Of a DNA stretch of 64,000 nt, positions 8,833 through 16,147 are shown piece by piece (the first letter of the stretch is position 1; each line of letters opens with the position of its first letter). A program made the position numbers and the translations under genes. The notes under the pieces are model-generated. The model worked only from the letters and a program-made list of their open reading frames with translations. It had not been told where the DNA came from and did not search any database. Source of the stretch: Bacteroidales bacterium UBA4070 (lineage in GTDB: Bacteria > Bacteroidota > Bacteroidia > Bacteroidales > VadinHA17); assembly GCA_002383485.1 (NCBI GenBank), contig DFYY01000022.1, positions 182,671-246,670 of the forward strand, read 5' to 3'.

Positions 8833-9210
8833 GTGGAAAGAGTATGTCTTGACTGCGGAGCCCGGCTCCTTGGGCGGTCTGATAAGAAATTCTGTTCCGA
8901 TCAGTGCCGCAACAATTACAACAACCGTCTTAACCGTGATCAGAACAATTATGTCCGTAACGTACATGCGCAGCTGCGGCGCAACAGGAAGATCCTTGCG
9001 GACCTTTATGAAGACGGGCATCACCGTATTCACCGTGATGCCCTGACGGCGCAGGGTTACAACTTCACCTTCTTCACACACCTGGTAGAGACGAAAGAGG
9101 GCGAACGCTGGTCTTACTGCTTCGAATATGGCTACACTGAGACTGAGGATGGATACCTGGGTCTGAGGAGATGCAGCACCTACCTCGAGATGCCTGAGGA
9201 AGAAGAGTAA
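8833..9210 (+). CDS. Small zinc-ribbon protein, conserved type, function unknown
   Basis: 125 residues. An N-terminal zinc ribbon (CLDCGARLLGRSDKKFCSDQC, two CxxC-type knuckles at about residues 5-25) is followed by an Asn/Arg-rich helix (NNYNNRLNRDQNN) and an about 70-residue domain ending in an acidic tail. The zinc ribbon resembles those that keep a protein bound to nucleic acid or partners; no enzymatic motif is seen. The only plausible start is GTG at 8833, since the frame is closed by TAA at 8800 and no ATG lies between. A near-consensus -7 box (TATCTTTA, 8811-8818) sits just upstream. A small palindrome (CCGTTT-TT-AAACGG, 8744-8757) lies between it and ssb and could be an operator. Confidence 0.65.
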   Translation: MERVCLDCGARLLGRSDKKFCSDQCRNNYNNRLNRDQNNYVRNVHAQLRRNRKILADLYEDGHHRIHRDALTAQGYNFTFFTHLVETKEGERWSYCFEYGYTETEDGYLGLRRCSTYLEMPEEEE

Positions 9211-9295
9211 TGCCAATGCGGACAGGGAACGGGAAAGCTTCGGCTTCTCATCCCAGGCAAACCATGGGTAACGCATTACAGTGAATTGTTTTTTG

Positions 9296-9303
9296 TATGT
9301 TTG
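9296..9303 (+). promoter_or_regulatory. Bacteroidota -7 box of the thioredoxin-like gene
   Basis: TATGTTTG matches TAnnTTTG. Transcription would start near 9310, which places the first possible ATG (9297) inside the promoter and supports the ATG at 9324. No good -33 element. Confidence 0.4.
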
Positions 9304-9323
9304 AAGCTCAAAAGAAACGGGAG

Positions 9324-9854
9324 ATGAGATTCACCATTTTCATTGCGGCAGCAGCCCTCATTGGGATTACAACTCTGGCTGAGGGCCAGACGATATACGA
9401 ACACAATTACCTTGTAAAGGTGGGTGACACCGCCCCTGATTTCACCGTTAATGAGGCAGGAGGCAAGACCTACAGACTTTCAGACCTCCGCGGAAAGGTG
9501 GTCATGCTCCAGTTCACCGCAAGCTGGTGCGGTGTCTGCCGCAAGGAGATGCCATTCATCGAGGAAGAGATATGGATCCCGGGAAAGAAGCAAGGACTGG
9601 CAGTGATTGGTATTGACAGGGACGAACCAGTGGAAACGGTAAGAAAATTTGCCTCGGACATGAAGATCACTTACCCTCTGGCTCTCGATCCGGGCGCCGG
9701 AATTTTCGGACTCTTTGCCGAGAAGCAGGCAGGGGTGACACGTAACGTGATAATAGACCGTAATGGTAAAATTATTTTTCTGACACGCCTCTTCGAGCGT
9801 GATGAATTTGACGAGATGCAGAAGATAATCTTCACCGAACTGGCAATAAAATAG
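9324..9854 (+). CDS. Periplasmic TlpA/ResA-like thiol-disulfide oxidoreductase
   Basis: 176 residues from the ATG at 9324, which gives a clean signal peptide (MRFTIFIAAAALIGITTLAEGQ); an ATG at 9297 is possible but overlaps the likely promoter. The mature part is an AhpC/TSA-Redoxin thioredoxin fold starting KVGDTAPDFTV, with the active-site motif WCGVC (about residue 70) and the strand-turn AVIGIDRDEP. Such proteins reduce disulfides or move electrons in the periplasm, for example in cytochrome c or envelope protein maturation. Its substrate is not shown by the neighbours: it stands alone between a zinc-ribbon gene and an outer-membrane barrel gene. Confidence 0.85.
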   Translation: MRFTIFIAAAALIGITTLAEGQTIYEHNYLVKVGDTAPDFTVNEAGGKTYRLSDLRGKVVMLQFTASWCGVCRKEMPFIEEEIWIPGKKQGLAVIGIDRDEPVETVRKFASDMKITYPLALDPGAGIFGLFAEKQAGVTRNVIIDRNGKIIFLTRLFERDEFDEMQKIIFTELAIK

Positions 9855-9953
9855 AAAAAAAGGCTTCTTTTTCAGGATTAGTGCAACCTTTGGCCTGTTT
9901 GTTGCGTTTATCTGAACAACGACTACTGTTCTTTTAAACTAAAACTAAGAGAA

Positions 9954-10571
9954 ATGAAAAAGATTATTGTTATTGTTCTTGCACTTGTTCTTGCCGCACC
10001 TCTTTTTTCACAGTTAAAATTTGGAATTAAGGCCGGGGCAAGCACAGATTTCACCTTCACTGACCAGACGATTCAGGGTACCAATGTAGATGTGGTACTT
10101 CAGAATGCCAAGGATGCCGAATGGGGCTTCCAGGGGGGAGTTTTCATGAGGGCAGCTATCGCAGGTTTCTATATTCAGCCTGAACTTTTACTTGCAACCG
10201 CAACCAACTCAGTATCCTATGAAGATATCGAGGCAGGCGGCACTCCGGTGGTATACAACCAGAAGTTCAATAAACTGAACATACCCGTTCTCCTCGGACT
10301 GGAAGTCGGTCCCCTGAGGATCAACGCAGGCCCGGCAGCTTCAGTAATGATCTCTGATCCGAAAGAGATTATAGAAGGTGCCACCTACAAGAGGGTAACG
10401 TTCGGCTATCAGGCCGGAGTTGGAATTGACCTGCTGAAAAGGCTTACCTTAGATCTGAGGTACGAGGGCAACCTAAATCAGTTTGGTGACGAGATTGAGA
10501 TAGCCGACCAGACATTCACTCTTGACGACAGGACTGGCGCCATACTGATCCACGTGGGTCTGATATTCTGA
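9954..10571 (+). CDS. Outer-membrane beta-barrel protein (PorT/OMP_b-brl type)
   Basis: 205 residues. The signal peptide (to about residue 20, AAPLFSQ) is followed by alternating strands typical of the small porin-like barrels abundant in Bacteroidota (LKFGIKAGAS, GVFMRAAIAGFYIQPELL, GYQAGVGIDLLKRLTLDLRYEG), ending HVGLIF with a C-terminal Phe. These barrels are eight-stranded and sit in the outer membrane; the function of most is unknown. It is monocistronic: about 100 bases separate it from the preceding gene and a strong terminator follows directly. Confidence 0.8.
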   Translation: MKKIIVIVLALVLAAPLFSQLKFGIKAGASTDFTFTDQTIQGTNVDVVLQNAKDAEWGFQGGVFMRAAIAGFYIQPELLLATATNSVSYEDIEAGGTPVVYNQKFNKLNIPVLLGLEVGPLRINAGPAASVMISDPKEIIEGATYKRVTFGYQAGVGIDLLKRLTLDLRYEGNLNQFGDEIEIADQTFTLDDRTGAILIHVGLIF

Positions 10572-10590
10572 TAACGGCATTATCCATAAG

Positions 10591-10623
10591 AACTCTTCCG
10601 CTGTTTCCGGAAGAGTTTTTTTT
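10591..10623 (+). terminator. Rho-independent terminator after the outer-membrane barrel gene
   Basis: A perfect 10-bp stem (AACTCTTCCG with CGGAAGAGTT), a 7-base loop and a run of eight T, 20 bases after the stop codon. Confidence 0.9.
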
Positions 10624-10653
10624 ATATTTACGGGAGCAAGTTAAAGGAGCAGA

Positions 10654-12120
10654 ATGATCCTTGCAGGGAATGGTATAATTATATTAAGGAACGTCCTTGC
10701 GGTCGTCTACCTCATCACGGTCTTTGCCATTTGCCTGATGATCGTCTTTGAGAACCGCAATCCGGTAAAGACCCTTTCATGGATGCTGGTGATATTGCTT
10801 ATTCCTGTTGCCGGCATGATCGTCTATTTCTTTTTCGGACGCAATTACCGCAAGCAGAAGATTTACAGCCGCAAGAGCCTGGCTGACAGGGCAAGACTCG
10901 AGGATCATGCTGACCACCAGGTCAGGCTCCTCTCTTCGTATCTCTCGAGGGAGAGTCCGGCGATCAGGTCAAAGGAGCATCTTATACACCTGATGCTCAG
11001 GAATAACAGGTCACTGCTCACGCTTGACAACAGGATTGACCTGCTGGTCAACGGGCGCCAGACTTTCCCTGCAATGCTTGATGCCATCGCCTCGGCCACG
11101 AACTATATACACCTGGAATTTTACCGTTTCGAGCCTGATACACTGGGCATGGAATTCAGTGAGCTGATGAAGCGCAAAGCGAAGGAGGGGGTAAAGGTAA
11201 GGGTTATCTATGACGATGTCGGCAGCTGGAACATCCGCAAACCTTATATCAGGATGATGCGCGATGCCGGTGTTCAGATTCACACCTTCATGCCTGTCCG
11301 ATTTCCCAGCTTCTCCAGCAAGATCAACTACCGGAATCACCGGAAGATACTCGTCGCAGACGGCAAAGTTGGCTTTGTCGGGGGACTGAATATTGCAGAC
11401 AAATACCTGCATGGTCTTCCTGACCTTGGTCCCTGGGTTGACACCCACCTCAGGCTGGAGGGGGAGTCTGTTGCCGCCCTGGACAGGGTCTTTATCGCAG
11501 ACTGGGATTTTGTCAGCGGAGAGGAGCTGCCACCTGATGCCGCACTGGAACATGTGGTACACACCGGCAACAGGTGCCTTGTCCAGGTAGCCTCCAGCGG
11601 CCCCGATACTGACTGGGCAACCATCATGCAGGTCTACTTCTCTGCCATTGCCACAGCTAAGTCCTCAATTTATCTCACATCGCCATATTTCAGTCCTGAC
11701 GAGAGCCTGCTGACCGCACTGAAGACAGCAGCCCTCAGCGGGGTTGACGTAAGAATGATCTTTCCTGAATGCACGGACTCAATCATAGCAAACTGGAACA
11801 CCCGTTCTTATATCTCAGAACTGCTCGAAGCAGGAGTGAGAATATTCCTTTACCGAAAAGGATTCATTCATTCCAAATACCTGCTTGTAGACAATATCTT
11901 TTCATCTGTCGGCTCGCCCAATGTTGACGTCAGGAGTTTCGACCTTGATTTTGAGGTAACGGCTCTCATATATGATGAAGATTTTGCTCTTCGCCTGGGT
12001 GTGCTCTTTGCCGAGGATCTTAAGAACTGTGATGAGATCAGCCGGGATGCGTGGACAAAAAGGCCGAGGCGGGAGAGATACAAGGAGTCAATTGCGCGCA
12101 TCTTCGGACCGCTTTATTAA
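10654..12120 (+). CDS. cls: Cardiolipin synthase (phospholipase D family)
   Basis: 488 residues, normal for bacterial ClsA-type enzymes. It joins two phosphatidylglycerols into cardiolipin and glycerol at the inner membrane. Two N-terminal membrane helices (about 8-30 and 40-60) precede two phospholipase D domains, each with an HxKx4D motif (HRKILVAD, His229; HSKYLLVD, His406). A Shine-Dalgarno-like AAAGGAG lies four bases before the ATG, unusual for this genome. A near-consensus -7 box (TATATTTA) overlaps the end of the preceding terminator. mltG follows after 11 bases, so the two cell-envelope genes are probably co-transcribed. Confidence 0.93.
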   Translation: MILAGNGIIILRNVLAVVYLITVFAICLMIVFENRNPVKTLSWMLVILLIPVAGMIVYFFFGRNYRKQKIYSRKSLADRARLEDHADHQVRLLSSYLSRESPAIRSKEHLIHLMLRNNRSLLTLDNRIDLLVNGRQTFPAMLDAIASATNYIHLEFYRFEPDTLGMEFSELMKRKAKEGVKVRVIYDDVGSWNIRKPYIRMMRDAGVQIHTFMPVRFPSFSSKINYRNHRKILVADGKVGFVGGLNIADKYLHGLPDLGPWVDTHLRLEGESVAALDRVFIADWDFVSGEELPPDAALEHVVHTGNRCLVQVASSGPDTDWATIMQVYFSAIATAKSSIYLTSPYFSPDESLLTALKTAALSGVDVRMIFPECTDSIIANWNTRSYISELLEAGVRIFLYRKGFIHSKYLLVDNIFSSVGSPNVDVRSFDLDFEVTALIYDEDFALRLGVLFAEDLKNCDEISRDAWTKRPRRERYKESIARIFGPLY

Positions 12121-12131
12121 CTTCGCACCCG

Positions 12132-13157
12132 ATGAAAAAACTTGTACGGACACTATTTTATATAATTCTTGCAGCAGGATCCCTTCTGACTTTGTTCCTT
12201 TGGATGATTGTCCTGAGGCAGAATGTCAGGGCTGATGAGCCGGTCAGAATCTACGTCCCCACCGGTTCAGACTTCAATGCCCTGACGGACACCATTGAGA
12301 GCACCGGTGTGCTGAGAAGCAGGGGAAGCTTCGTGCTGACATCCAGGTTAAAATCCTTCGGACGTTCCGTGAAACCCGGCTCCTACATCCTCAATCCCGG
12401 CATGAGCAATAACGCGATGGTCAATATGCTTCGGTCAGGGCAGCAATCACCGGTGAATGTCACCTTCAACAACATCCGGACTCTTGAGGAACTCGCTGGC
12501 AGAATAGGTGGTCAGATTGAAGCCGATTCAGCTGATATATCAGCCTTCTTTGCTGATGAAGCCAATTACATGGATGACGGGTTTGACAGACGGACCTTGA
12601 TATCTGTCTTTATACCAGATACATACCAACTGTACTGGTCAGTTGATGCGCGGGGTTTTTACCGGAGGATGCTGAAGGAGTATCGCGATTACTGGACCGC
12701 AGAGCGAAAGGCACTGGCTGAGGAAAAGGGTCTTACCCCGGTGGAGGTGTCGGTCCTTGCTTCGATAGTTGATGAGGAGGTTTCCAAAGCTGATGAGAAA
12801 CCGCGAATTGCAGGCGTTTATCTTAACAGACTCCGTGTTGGTATGCCTCTGCAGGCCGATCCGACGGTCAAGTTTGCAGTAAATGATTTCTCGCTGCGCC
12901 GTGTACTGAACAGGCATCTTGAGGTTGATTCGCCATACAATACATACAAATATGCCGGATTGCCTCCCGGACCCATAAGGTGTCCTTCCCGTTCCGGCCT
13001 GGAATCGGTACTTAATCCCGAGAAACATGAATACCTCTTTTTTGTTGCAAAGTTTAACGGTTCCGGGTATCATCACTTCTCACGAACCCTTGCAGAGCAT
13101 AACAGGTATGCTGCCTCCTACCGGAGTGAACTCAACAGAAGAAGGATTTACAGGTAA
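12132..13157 (+). CDS. mltG: Endolytic murein transglycosylase MltG
   Basis: 341 residues. MltG cuts nascent glycan strands at the inner membrane and so sets their length. The frame is open further back into cls, but the ATG at 12132 starts the expected N-terminal anchor (MKKLVRTLFYIILAAGSLL). A LysM-like region follows, then the YceG catalytic domain with PDTYQLYW, the catalytic segment ASIVDEE (residues about 210-216) and the hallmark AGVYLNRLRVGMPLQADPTV. In most homologues the catalytic segment reads IVE(K/E)E; here the first acidic residue is Asp while the second Glu is kept. It is convergent with the following glycosyltransferase gene, one base apart. Confidence 0.92.
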   Translation: MKKLVRTLFYIILAAGSLLTLFLWMIVLRQNVRADEPVRIYVPTGSDFNALTDTIESTGVLRSRGSFVLTSRLKSFGRSVKPGSYILNPGMSNNAMVNMLRSGQQSPVNVTFNNIRTLEELAGRIGGQIEADSADISAFFADEANYMDDGFDRRTLISVFIPDTYQLYWSVDARGFYRRMLKEYRDYWTAERKALAEEKGLTPVEVSVLASIVDEEVSKADEKPRIAGVYLNRLRVGMPLQADPTVKFAVNDFSLRRVLNRHLEVDSPYNTYKYAGLPPGPIRCPSRSGLESVLNPEKHEYLFFVAKFNGSGYHHFSRTLAEHNRYAASYRSELNRRRIYR

Positions 13158-13158
13158 A

Positions 13159-14307
13159 TCAGCCCTTATTGCTGTAGTTATTGATCCATCCGATGATTCT
13201 TCCGGCGTTGATCTGGTTGTCTGCGACCTGCTGTAAAACCAAGGTGCGTTTTTCCATCATCTCCTGAGTAAATTGCTCTTTCATAAGCCATTCAGTATGA
13301 CTGATCCACTCGCCGGTGCTGTTGGCCACGTGACAGAGTTCTTCCAGGCTGGTGCCTGCAACAACTGCCGGAGAGGCAACAACGTGGCGGCCAACGCACA
13401 GGGCATTGATCAGTTTCAGTTTCATGCCGGTAGGCTGAGAGGCATTAAGAAGGCAGACCTGTGCATTGGTAATTAGCTCGTTCATCAGTTCCGGACCGGG
13501 ATTGGGTATGATCCTGATATGTCTGTAACCGGAGACGGCCTTTTGAAGTTCAGCGGAGGGCCTTTTTCCCGCAAGCACGGTCTTATGTTTCCACCCTTTG
13601 GCAACCTCTCTCACTATCTGCAATGCAGCGGCATTGTTCTCTGCAGTTGAAAAATCTCCGTGCATCAGCACATAGTCGCCTCTCCCTGTTGATGAGCAGC
13701 AGCCGTCACCCGGGTGGAAGGGGCCGACAAAGAGGGCATTGCCGTATTTGTCACTGAAATATTCAGTGTCTCCGGGAGAGATGGAAAGCAATTGGTTGGC
13801 CGCGGCAAGCCTCGGTTCATAGCGCTCGAGTTTTCTGGCTTCGGTATTGAAGTAATACCTTCTGAATGTATTCTTTTCACTGGCTGCCAGATTACGGTAA
13901 TAGATGTGCTCTATGTTGTGAGTTCTTACCATTGTAATCTTGTCAGCCAGAGCCGGATGACCGAGGAAATGAGTGGTGTGCAGGCCTTCAAAGAGAACAG
14001 GATGATCGTCGGCCTGCAGGTTCTTCAGCAGCAGTTTGTTCTTTCTGGAGAGAATTATGAATGGTTCGCGGCTGAAGAGGTAAAAGAGGTTCAGTTCACG
14101 CCTGTAATAATGTACACGGAGGCATTCACGTTCAAGTGTGCGGGAACGGCTCCGGCCATAACTGAAACAGTGAAGTATTACCCCGATACCCTGTTTCTTC
14201 AGTGCGGCGATCTTGTAGAACACATCCATTATCCCGCCGTAGTCAGGCGGATATGGTACATTGAAGCTTACAAGGTGTATTATCCTGTTCCCGGAAGTAT
14301 TGTCCAT
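13159..14307 (-). CDS. Glycosyltransferase (GT4-like)
   Basis: 382 residues from the ATG at 14307; the frame is open three codons further to a TTG, which is less likely. The N-terminal Rossmann half has a donor-fold start IIHLVSFNVPYPPDYGGIMDVFY, the PPDYGG loop being typical of GT4 enzymes that act on sugar acceptors. The C-terminal half has MHGDFSTAENNAAAL and the LKLINALCVGRHVVAS segment that in GT4 enzymes contacts the nucleotide sugar. It probably adds a sugar to a surface glycan or lipid in the cytosol; donor and acceptor cannot be told. It is divergent from a second glycosyltransferase, with 99 bases shared between them. Confidence 0.82.
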   Translation of the reverse strand: MDNTSGNRIIHLVSFNVPYPPDYGGIMDVFYKIAALKKQGIGVILHCFSYGRSRSRTLERECLRVHYYRRELNLFYLFSREPFIILSRKNKLLLKNLQADDHPVLFEGLHTTHFLGHPALADKITMVRTHNIEHIYYRNLAASEKNTFRRYYFNTEARKLERYEPRLAAANQLLSISPGDTEYFSDKYGNALFVGPFHPGDGCCSSTGRGDYVLMHGDFSTAENNAAALQIVREVAKGWKHKTVLAGKRPSAELQKAVSGYRHIRIIPNPGPELMNELITNAQVCLLNASQPTGMKLKLINALCVGRHVVASPAVVAGTSLEELCHVANSTGEWISHTEWLMKEQFTQEMMEKRTLVLQQVADNQINAGRIIGWINNYSNKG

Positions 14308-14406
14308 AAGGTGCAAATACGATCTACAAACATAGCTAAAATAATTCTTTCGTATCTTTCATCCGGACTGACCGCAGAGATACCTGAGAAAGTTATCACA
14401 ACCGAG

Positions 14407-15540
14407 ATGAAGAAAGCAGTAATTGCTGTAATCAGTGACCTGTCGACAGACATGAGGGTCAGAAAGCTGGCTTTGCTGATGGCAGAAGAGGGTATTGATG
14501 TAACTCTGATCGGAAGGTTGTCTGCCTGCCCGTTGCCTCCGGAGATACCGGGTGTTAAGGCCACCAGGATATGGGTGCCGTTCAGGAAGGGACCGGCGAT
14601 GTACCTGATGTTTAATCTCTTTTTGTTTTTCAGGCTTCTATTTATGAGGTACAGGTTGTGTGTGGCAAGCGATCTGGATACTCTTACGCCCTGTTACCTG
14701 GTATCATGGCTGTTCAGGCGAGCACTCATTTATGATTCTCATGAATATTTCACCGGGCAGTACGGCCTGGAAGAGCGGCGGTTCAAACACTTTCTCTGGA
14801 AGAGTGCAGAGCGTTTCCTGGTGCCCCGGGTAAAACATATGATTACCGTAAGTGATTCCATTGCAGATCTTTACAGGCGTGAATACGGTATCAATCCGCT
14901 GGTTGTGAGAAATGTTGCACCTGATACAGGCCACCTTGAGCCGCACAGAAGAAGTGAGCTTGGAGCTAAAGATGATGAGTTTCTTGTGGTATTCCAGGGA
15001 TCCGGGATCAATCCTGGCAGGGGTGGTGAAGAGTTGGTCAGCGCCATGGCCATGACAGAGGGAGTAAGGTTGATTTTCATTGGCTCGGGTGATGCCATGG
15101 ACCTTCTGCGAAGGAGTGCGGCAGAGAGTCCGGCCAGCGATCGCATCACCTTCCTGCCCAGGATGCCATGGGAAGAGATGATTCGTTATACCATGTGCTG
15201 TGATGCAGGTCTTTCAGCGGATACTGATACCTGCACCAACCAGCGTTACAGCCTGCCAAACAAGTTTTTTGACTATATTGCAGCAGGGATCCCGGCAGTG
15301 GTCTCACCCCTTCCCGAGGTCTCCGCCCTGGTTGAGTACTATGGGTGCGGGACTGTTTTTGAAGCGGTGACTCCCGATGCTATTGCAAGGGAGCTTCAGA
15401 GGCTGGCCGATGACCCGTCATTGCTTCCGGTTCTGAAAGAGAGGACCCGGGCTGCAAGGCAGGAGCTGACATGGGAAAAGGAAAAGCTTCGGGAACAAGA
15501 ATTGATCAGGAATGTTATAAAGTCAAAATCAAATAAATGA
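14407..15540 (+). CDS. Glycosyltransferase family 4-like protein
   Basis: 377 residues. The frame runs open back to 13714, but that part is antisense to the neighbouring glycosyltransferase; the ATG at 14407 begins MKKAVIAVISDLSTDMRVRKLALLMAEEG, a normal GT4 first beta-alpha unit. It has the SDLDTL and YDSHEYF segments, then VVFQGSG at the start of the second Rossmann domain, and YSLPNKFFDYIAAGIPAVVS near the C terminus, the nucleotide-sugar binding and EX7E-equivalent region. It acts in the cytosol, perhaps on a lipid-linked or cell-surface glycan. The next small gene overlaps it by four bases (ATGA). Confidence 0.85.
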   Translation: MKKAVIAVISDLSTDMRVRKLALLMAEEGIDVTLIGRLSACPLPPEIPGVKATRIWVPFRKGPAMYLMFNLFLFFRLLFMRYRLCVASDLDTLTPCYLVSWLFRRALIYDSHEYFTGQYGLEERRFKHFLWKSAERFLVPRVKHMITVSDSIADLYRREYGINPLVVRNVAPDTGHLEPHRRSELGAKDDEFLVVFQGSGINPGRGGEELVSAMAMTEGVRLIFIGSGDAMDLLRRSAAESPASDRITFLPRMPWEEMIRYTMCCDAGLSADTDTCTNQRYSLPNKFFDYIAAGIPAVVSPLPEVSALVEYYGCGTVFEAVTPDAIARELQRLADDPSLLPVLKERTRAARQELTWEKEKLREQELIRNVIKSKSNK

Positions 15541-15770
15541 ACAAAGCTTTTTTCGGAAAATATCTGCCGGAGATTATCGGCACCCTGCTGGGAGCAGCAG
15601 GAGGCTTTCTCTACTGGAAATATATAGGCTGCCTCTCCGGTACATGTACAATAAAGTCCAACTGGTACCTTATGGTGCCGTGGGCTGCAGTACTTGGTTT
15701 CCTTGCAGGCTCCGTGGCAGGAGATTTCATCAGGAAGAGAAAGAAGCCTGAAATTCCGGAGAGTAACTGA
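15537..15770 (+). CDS. Small membrane protein (DUF6132-like)
   Basis: 77 residues with two predicted membrane helices (about 10-28 and 44-64) and a short loop with two cysteines (GCLSGTC). The segment GGFLYWKYIGCLSGTC followed by a TSNPY-like stretch resembles the small Bacteroidota family DUF6132, which has no known function. Its ATGA overlap with the preceding glycosyltransferase gene points to coupled translation. The C terminus is charged (RKRKKPEIPESN) and probably faces the cytosol. Confidence 0.7.
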   Translation: MNKAFFGKYLPEIIGTLLGAAGGFLYWKYIGCLSGTCTIKSNWYLMVPWAAVLGFLAGSVAGDFIRKRKKPEIPESN

Positions 15771-15885
15771 TTCCGTTTGTTCCGGTGAAGTGAAGGTTGC
15801 ATTCCTCCTGACTTTTGCTGTGATTTTGTAATCGGGGAAGTTTGTATATTGCATACATAATACCGAATCAAACCAACCCGTAACC

Positions 15886-16065
15886 ATGAAAACCAATCGC
15901 AGGAATTTTCTTCGCACTGTGTCAAACAGGTCAGGCTCGATAGATGTGCCGGACTTTACATGCGGATCATGGAAGGTCAACACCCCGTTCGATCCGAATC
16001 TCCCGGCAGGAGGAAACACAAGGGTGCTCAAGCCGCAGGGAAGTGAAGCACAGCTTGAGGTTTAG
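15886..16065 (+). CDS. Possible small protein with twin-arginine-like N terminus
   Basis: The 377-base stretch between the DUF6132-like gene and the Ehr-like operon holds a 59-codon frame beginning MKTNRRNFLRTVS, like a twin-arginine signal (RRxFL), but with no hydrophobic segment after it; the rest (SGSIDVPDFTCGSWKV ... GSEAQLEV) is soluble and Pro/Gly-rich. A TATATTG box (15845-15851) precedes it. It could be a real small protein or the start of a decayed twin-arginine-exported protein. No family is recognised. Apart from this frame and a promoter box at 16120, nothing else is seen in the stretch. Confidence 0.35.
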   Translation: MKTNRRNFLRTVSNRSGSIDVPDFTCGSWKVNTPFDPNLPAGGNTRVLKPQGSEAQLEV

Positions 16066-16119
16066 ACGGGCTGTTCATACTAAGATTGATCATTCAATAT
16101 AACCGGGTAATATATTTTT

Positions 16120-16127
16120 TACATTTG
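16120..16127 (+). promoter_or_regulatory. Bacteroidota -7 box before the Ehr-like operon
   Basis: TACATTTG, an exact TAnnTTTG match, lies 20 bases before the first ATG of the six-gene operon. The predicted leader is about 14 bases. No TTG is found at the -33 spacing. Confidence 0.45.
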
Positions 16128-16147
16128 CGGGCAAATTTTCAGTCCGG

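Noticed and set aside
13714..14406. Open frame extending the second glycosyltransferase by 231 codons
   Set aside because: It is antisense to the neighbouring glycosyltransferase and has no family resemblance; the ATG at 14407 starts the conserved fold.
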